From JAGXLC01 sp964585385 (GTDB lineage Bacteria > Bacteroidota > Bacteroidia > Bacteroidales > UBA12077), in the NCBI GenBank assembly GCA_964585385.1, contig CAZPDP010000004.1, positions 1 through 64,000 on the forward strand: a DNA stretch of 64,000 nt, read 5' to 3'. A model generated the notes under the pieces. The model did no database searches, was not told the DNA's origin, and saw only the letters and a list, made by a program, of their open reading frames with translations. Positions 59,620 to 64,000 of the stretch are shown here, in pieces. The position numbers were made by a program, and so were the translations under genes. Numbering within the stretch: the stretch's first letter is position 1; every line of letters starts with the position of its first letter.

Positions 59620-60555
59620 TCATTTACAGGTCATATAGTTCTTCATTTTATTATACGTTTCAACCGAAAGTATATTATATCGTTTTAATTCTTTTACCTT
59701 TTTTATTTTGCCCTTTATTTCACGATATTTAAGTATAGACTGTGTTTGATATTTGTTTAGGTACGGATGCCGAATCAATTCTGAAAAATCAGCAGAATTT
59801 AAATCTATTTTATCTAATTCAGAGGTATCCACCGTAAAATGTACTTTTATACTTTCATATATTGAATCATTTATCCCATAAACCTCTCTGATTTGGGAAA
59901 TTTCATTATATCCCCGTAGCAATTCTCTATATTTACATATACGGTTGGCATACACCTTCCCTATACCGTTGATAAGCATCAATTGAATTGTATCAGCTGT
60001 ATTCAGGTCAATTTTATGTATTTTCTTCTCAACTTTTTTTGGTTTCCTATTTTCATCAAAGGATTTATTGTCAATGAATGCTTTCTCTTCTGTCTTTTTA
60101 ATTTGTATATAATCTTTTAACTTGTTAAATGTTTCAATATCCAACCCATATATCTTCTTCAAATCGCCAGGTTTCTCGAAGCTCCCTCCTTTTTCCCGAT
60201 AATTCATGATAATACGGATCTGATATTGCTTTAATCCAAGCTTCTTCCATTTATTTTCTGATATAGTGTTTGGATCAAAATAAAACAACTCCACTTCTTG
60301 TTTATTTTCGGACTTATTTTTAGATAACCTTCCCTGTTTATTCGTGTTCTGCCTTTTCTTACCTGCCTCTGCAATTGAATTCTCAAAGTCTTCAATTTCT
60401 TCCTTAAATTCAGAATAGTCCCAAGTTTGTTCGCTCGTTATATTCCTAACATACAGGTCAATAAACAATAACCCAGTTATAATAATAAACAATACAATTA
60501 TTCCATTTCTTTCGCCTTTAGAAAAGCGAAAAAAACTGCCAGAATGATTTCCCAT
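59620..60555 (-). CDS. membrane-anchored helix-hairpin-helix protein (ComEA-like repeats)
   Basis: 311 residues: one N-terminal membrane helix (about 17-36), an acidic, low-complexity linker (about 40-85), then three HhH-type repeats: residues about 95-150, 180-240 (IDLNTADTIQLMLINGIGKVYANRI) and 245-310 (IDLNSADFSELIRHPYLNKYQ). Only the second has the full GIGxxxA hairpin, so DNA binding may depend on it. ComEA-type proteins pull DNA into the periplasm during natural transformation; no other com gene is here. Length and repeat number exceed a simple ComEA. Confidence 0.8.
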   Translation of the reverse strand: MGNHSGSFFRFSKGERNGIIVLFIIITGLLFIDLYVRNITSEQTWDYSEFKEEIEDFENSIAEAGKKRQNTNKQGRLSKNKSENKQEVELFYFDPNTISENKWKKLGLKQYQIRIIMNYREKGGSFEKPGDLKKIYGLDIETFNKLKDYIQIKKTEEKAFIDNKSFDENRKPKKVEKKIHKIDLNTADTIQLMLINGIGKVYANRICKYRELLRGYNEISQIREVYGINDSIYESIKVHFTVDTSELDKIDLNSADFSELIRHPYLNKYQTQSILKYREIKGKIKKVKELKRYNILSVETYNKMKNYMTCK

Positions 60556-60583
60556 AAATACTTAAATCGATTATGTCATTCGT

Positions 60584-61948
60584 CTAAAGCTTTAACACTC
60601 CGATGCCATTAAGGAATACAAGTGCTATAGCAATAGGTGCTATAAATTTGATTATTATAACAAACAGAGATACCAAACGTGCCTTATAAATTCCATTGCT
60701 GGATATTTCTTGCTTGATAAGGCCTTTACCCAAATACCAACCCAGGAAAATTACAATAAAGAATCCACCAAGCGGGAGAAACACACTGGATGCGGAGAAA
60801 TCCATTAATTCAAAAATATTGTATTGGAATATTTTCACATCCTTAAACACTCCCCATGACATAGTGCATAAAACACCAACTGCAGCGATTGAAACGGCTG
60901 CTAGTATGGTTGCTCTTTTTCTTATCAGACCGAGCTCTTCCACAAAATAAGCCACTACCACTTCAAGTACTGATATAGAGGAAGTAAGAGCAGCCACCGC
61001 CAGCAAAATAAAAAACAACAGGGAGAAAATGTATCCACCTGGCATCTGCATGAATATATTTGGCAGAGTTCTGAATATCAAATCCGGACCGGCATTGGGT
61101 TCTATTCCAAAAGCAAAAACAGCTGGGAAAATAGCTACTCCGGCAAGGATGGCTATAATCGTGTCAGCGGCTGTTACATTAATGGCAGTAGTAGTAAGAT
61201 TTTCTCTTCTATTAATATATGAACCGTAGGTTATCAAAGTACCCATACCAATACTGAGAGAAAAGAAAGCCTGACCCAGGGCCTCCAGGATACTGTTTGT
61301 ATCCAGTTTTGAAAAATCGGGTTTGAATAAGAACTCAAGTCCTTCTTTAGCACCTGAAAGGGTTACAGCTCTAATATCCAAAACTATAATAAGTAAGAGG
61401 AGAATTGGCATAAGAATTTTGGCATATTTTTCAATACCTCTTTGCACACCTGCAATAACAATCCAGGCAGTAAGCACCATAAAAACAAGTTGCCATAATA
61501 TTGGCCTGAATGTGCTGGATTTAAATGATTCAAACATAGTTGTAAGCTGGTCCGGGGTTTTATTACTGAATGCATCTGCAAAGGATAAATAGATGTATTC
61601 CAGTGTCCATCCGGCAACAGTACTGTAAAAAGCCAGTATCATAAAAGCAGCTACAACACCCATCAAACCAATGAGATACCAATGAGTTTTGGGCGCCAGC
61701 TTCTTAAAAGAACCAAAAGCATTTCTTTGTGCACTTCTACCAATGGTAAATTCTGATAGCATAACTGGTATCCCAATGGAAATAATAAAAATGAGATAAA
61801 TGATTATGAAGGCACCTCCTCCATTTTCACCGGCTACATAAGGAAATCGCCATATATTCCCCAGACCCACAGCAGAGCCTGCTGCTGCAGCAATAACACC
61901 AAATTTACTTCCAAAACTATCTCTTTTTAATGGGTCGAAATTTGCCAT
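60584..61948 (-). CDS. sodium-dependent transporter of the neurotransmitter:sodium symporter (SNF) family
   Basis: 454 residues with about 11-12 membrane helices. The first helix pair has FGVIAAAAGSAVGLGNIWRFPYVAGENGGGAFIIIY, the SNF signature (LeuT-like Na+ and substrate site), and later helices have SLSIGMGTLITYGSYI and ALTSSISVLEVVVAYFVEE, matching the Na2-site and core helix 8. It probably imports an amino acid with sodium. Single gene; 28 bases separate it from the downstream HhH gene, so the two could share a transcript. Confidence 0.93.
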   Translation of the reverse strand: MANFDPLKRDSFGSKFGVIAAAAGSAVGLGNIWRFPYVAGENGGGAFIIIYLIFIISIGIPVMLSEFTIGRSAQRNAFGSFKKLAPKTHWYLIGLMGVVAAFMILAFYSTVAGWTLEYIYLSFADAFSNKTPDQLTTMFESFKSSTFRPILWQLVFMVLTAWIVIAGVQRGIEKYAKILMPILLLLIIVLDIRAVTLSGAKEGLEFLFKPDFSKLDTNSILEALGQAFFSLSIGMGTLITYGSYINRRENLTTTAINVTAADTIIAILAGVAIFPAVFAFGIEPNAGPDLIFRTLPNIFMQMPGGYIFSLLFFILLAVAALTSSISVLEVVVAYFVEELGLIRKRATILAAVSIAAVGVLCTMSWGVFKDVKIFQYNIFELMDFSASSVFLPLGGFFIVIFLGWYLGKGLIKQEISSNGIYKARLVSLFVIIIKFIAPIAIALVFLNGIGVLKL

Positions 61949-62021
61949 GTCTATTTGTTTTTGTCTTCTACATTAATTTCGGGCAACAATATTAAAAAAA
62001 AACAAAATAAAAACAAACACC

Positions 62022-62054
62022 AAAATAAAAATGGGACGCGGTTTTGCGCCCCAT
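62022..62054 (-). terminator. terminator after the aldolase gene
   Basis: ATGGG-CGC (62031-62038) pairs with GCG-CCCAT (62046-62054 region) with one mismatch, followed on the minus strand by TTTTATTTT. About 24 bases after the aldolase stop. Confidence 0.75.
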
Positions 62055-62077
62055 TTAACAATTTTATAAGTTTGAAC

Positions 62078-63136
62078 TTAGGCTATATCAATTTCTTTAG
62101 CCAGGTAGACATCTTGTATTGCATTCAGCAATTCCACCCCTTCTTTCATTGGCCTTTGGAATGCTTTTCTTCCACTAATTAATCCCATACCACCTGCGCG
62201 TTTATTGATTACAGCGGTAGCTACAGCTTCTTCCAAGTCACTTTCACCCTGAGATGCTCCCCCAGAATTAATAAGTCCGATTCTTCCCATGTAATTGTTT
62301 ACCACCTGGTACCGTGTAAGGTCTATAGGATGATCGCTTGTAAGTTGATCATAAACTTTATCATCGGTTTTGGCAAAATTGAGGTCTTTAAACCCTTTAT
62401 TTGTTTTAGGAAGTTTTTGTTTGATGATATCAGCCTGTATAGTCACACCCAGGTGATTTGCCTGACTGGTTATATCTGACGCCAGGTGATAATCTTTGTC
62501 CTTTGTCTTAAATCCAGGATTTCTGGTGTAACACCAAAGAATTGTGGCCATGCCCAGTTCGTGTGCTCTTTCGAATGCCTGTGAAACCTCAATAATCTGT
62601 CTGTTGGATTCAGGACTACCAAAATAAATGGTTGCACCAACTGCTGCTGCACCCAGATCATAGGCTTCCTCTACGGAACCAAACATAATCTGATCATACT
62701 TATTGGGATATGTCATTAATTCATTATGATTAATTTTGACAATATAAGGGATTCGGTGGGCATATTTTCTTGCTGTTGCAGCCAGAACCCCAAATGTTGA
62801 TGCTACCCCATTAGCACCTCCTTCTATTGCGAGTTTAACTATATTTTCAGGATCGAAATAAATGGGATTTGGAGCAAATGAGGAACCCGCAGTGTGCTCG
62901 ATACCCTGATCGACCGGCAAAATGGAAAGGTAACCTGTACCTCCAAGTCTTCCGTGATCAAACATTCTTTGAAGATTTGTCAGAACTCTGGGATTACGAT
63001 TTGAATGATACATTACACGCTCAATATAATCAGGTCCAGGTAAATGCAAATCTTTTCCAGGAACTGTTTTACACTTATGTTTCAGCAAATCGTCTGCATT
63101 GTCACCAAGTAATTCCAGTATTTTGTTGTATGTCAT
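62078..63136 (-). CDS. fbaB: class I fructose-bisphosphate aldolase (DhnA/FbaB type)
   Basis: 352 residues. It cleaves fructose 1,6-bisphosphate through a lysine Schiff base. Landmarks: GYLSILPVDQGIEHTAG near residue 73, IPYIVKINHNELMTYP near 130 and GAAAVGATIYFGS near 164, then GLINSGGASQGESDLEEAV near 305 (phosphate site). The candidate Schiff-base lysine is either in VKINHNE or in the downstream block; I cannot fix it by eye. This is the archaeal-type class I form common in Bacteroidota. A -7 box (TAAATTTG, 63172-63179) lies upstream. Confidence 0.93.
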   Translation of the reverse strand: MTYNKILELLGDNADDLLKHKCKTVPGKDLHLPGPDYIERVMYHSNRNPRVLTNLQRMFDHGRLGGTGYLSILPVDQGIEHTAGSSFAPNPIYFDPENIVKLAIEGGANGVASTFGVLAATARKYAHRIPYIVKINHNELMTYPNKYDQIMFGSVEEAYDLGAAAVGATIYFGSPESNRQIIEVSQAFERAHELGMATILWCYTRNPGFKTKDKDYHLASDITSQANHLGVTIQADIIKQKLPKTNKGFKDLNFAKTDDKVYDQLTSDHPIDLTRYQVVNNYMGRIGLINSGGASQGESDLEEAVATAVINKRAGGMGLISGRKAFQRPMKEGVELLNAIQDVYLAKEIDIA

Positions 63137-63171
63137 AATTTCTTAAGTTTTTAAGATTAATACTAAATATA

Positions 63172-63179
63172 CAAATTTA
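63172..63179 (-). promoter_or_regulatory. candidate fbaB -7 box
   Basis: On the minus strand TAAATTTG fits TAnnTTTG and lies 35 bases before the aldolase start. No -33 TTG is evident. Confidence 0.45.
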
Positions 63180-63216
63180 TAAAATTATTCTAAATGAATG
63201 AATACCATTTCTTAAT

Positions 63217-64000
63217 CTAGAACGGATATCCAATTGCTATATTCCATGAAATGGTATTTGTTGAAATTTTTCTGTTGCCAAATATCCATCTTTCATCAAG
63301 TGGGAATTCAGGATCTCTCAATTTAAGTCCCAGATCAAGTCGGACTACAGAAAAGGATAAATCGAAGCGTAAACCAAAACCCGTTCCAATTGCTATTTCG
63401 TTGATAAATCTGTCGGTTCTGAACATTGCTCCTTTGATATTCTCATTCTCATCTATGGCCCAAATGTTTCCTGCATCCAAAAATAATGCCCCTTCCAGTA
63501 TCCAGAACATTGCAAAGCGGTACTCCATATTTGCCTCCAGTTTCAAATCACCAGTCTGATTAGGGAATCCTACTTCTTCTTCGGGAGAAAATGAACCCGG
63601 ACCCAATGCTCTAACATTCCATGCTCTAAGACTGTTTGCTCCACCTGAAAAATATTGTTTCACAAAGGGAAGGGCTTCTGAATTGCCATACGGGAAACCA
63701 CCACCAGCAAAAAGCCTGTAAACAATCCTGTTTTCTGCATCAAAAATATGGTAATGCCTTAAATCAAAATCAAGCTTAAAAAATTGGGCGTAACGAATGC
63801 CAAAAATTTCATAATGACCTTTTGTTTTAGGTTGATCTATTAAATTGCTTATACCTGACAAAATATTACCCCCCAATTCACTATTCATTCTAAAATACTG
63901 AAAGTTTCGACTTTTTTTCACGTCCTGATTATTATATGCAAGACTATAACTTGAAAGCGATAGGAAATGGTCCTGGTAACTGTTTACCAGAAAGGTATTT
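63217..64000 (-). CDS. outer-membrane assembly protein of the BamA/TamA (Omp85) group, C-terminal part
   Basis: Partial: the frame is open to the window edge, giving about 260 residues, and the N-terminus lies outside. The visible part is the C-terminal barrel of a bacterial surface-antigen (Omp85) protein: FAGGGFPYGNSEALPFVKQYFSGGANSLRAWNVRALGPGSF is the conserved block with the lid-lock region (RAW, near 90 residues into the segment), then EYRFAMFWILEGALFLDAGNIW. It ends GYPF with the terminal Phe. A GTG at 63921 is not a real start, since coding similarity and an open frame continue beyond it. BamA inserts barrels, TamA assembles a subset; POTRA domains would decide between them. Confidence 0.85.
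   Translation of the reverse strand, partial: NTFLVNSYQDHFLSLSSYSLAYNNQDVKKSRNFQYFRMNSELGGNILSGISNLIDQPKTKGHYEIFGIRYAQFFKLDFDLRHYHIFDAENRIVYRLFAGGGFPYGNSEALPFVKQYFSGGANSLRAWNVRALGPGSFSPEEEVGFPNQTGDLKLEANMEYRFAMFWILEGALFLDAGNIWAIDENENIKGAMFRTDRFINEIAIGTGFGLRFDLSFSVVRLDLGLKLRDPEFPLDERWIFGNRKISTNTISWNIAIGYPF

Overview
The window is a low-GC stretch of a Bacteroidota chromosome, most likely class Bacteroidia; I cannot settle the order. Four things support this. (1) The gene order rpsU, xerC, hpf, a tRNA block, tuf, tRNA-Trp, secE, nusG, rplKAJL, rpoBC is typical of the phylum. (2) Several genes have -7 boxes of the Bacteroidota type TAnnTTTG, three of them with a TTG element 18-21 bp upstream. 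(3) Strong Shine-Dalgarno sequences are rare. (4) The tRNA genes do not encode CCA. The sequence is a scaffold: a run of exactly 100 N lies at 21193-21292.

Layout. 0.4-9 kb: an exported nickel superoxide dismutase, a Tat-like-leader radical SAM protein, an active/inactive pair of M16 peptidases, a superoxide reductase, a beta-helix lipoprotein and a secreted EEP-family hydrolase. 9-21 kb: ruvX and def; a minus-strand run of two tandem M23 peptidases, CapA-like protein, MerR regulator, Nif3-like protein and zinc-ribbon coiled-coil protein; the divergent alaS; a broken gene; a small barrel protein; an Lrp regulator; a START protein; and an alpha/beta hydrolase remnant cut by the gap. 21-31 kb: a U32 peptidase, nfi, an isolated hydE, an ECF sigma/membrane protein/ABC exporter operon, and gyrB. 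31-37 kb: a large outer-membrane barrel plus 1045-residue TPR protein, and ftsE. 37-44.5 kb: an acyl-CoA oxidation and electron-transfer module (etfBA, membrane Fe-S cytochrome-b-like protein, CCG protein, acyl-CoA dehydrogenase), and a divergent CstA-type transporter. 44.5-59.5 kb: the transcription/translation super-cluster on the minus strand. 59.6-64 kb: a helix-hairpin-helix protein, an SNF-family transporter, class I aldolase, and the 3' end of a BamA/TamA-like barrel running off the window.

How the genes fit together. Two unrelated superoxide enzymes sit 5 kb apart: the Ni-SOD is predicted to be exported and the superoxide reductase cytoplasmic, so the host probably meets oxygen but is not a classic aerobe. 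HydE points to an [FeFe] hydrogenase elsewhere in the genome. The ETF module should pass electrons from acyl-CoA oxidation through EtfAB and the Fe-S proteins to membrane quinone. The most interesting leads are the self-maturing Ni-SOD precursor, the Tat-leader radical SAM enzyme, the split ETF:quinone oxidoreductase with a cysteine-poor first CCG half, the sigma/ABC operon, the TPR/barrel pair and several intergenic inverted repeats. I saw no CRISPR array, complete insertion sequence, prophage or rRNA operon, and no clearly new multigene system.
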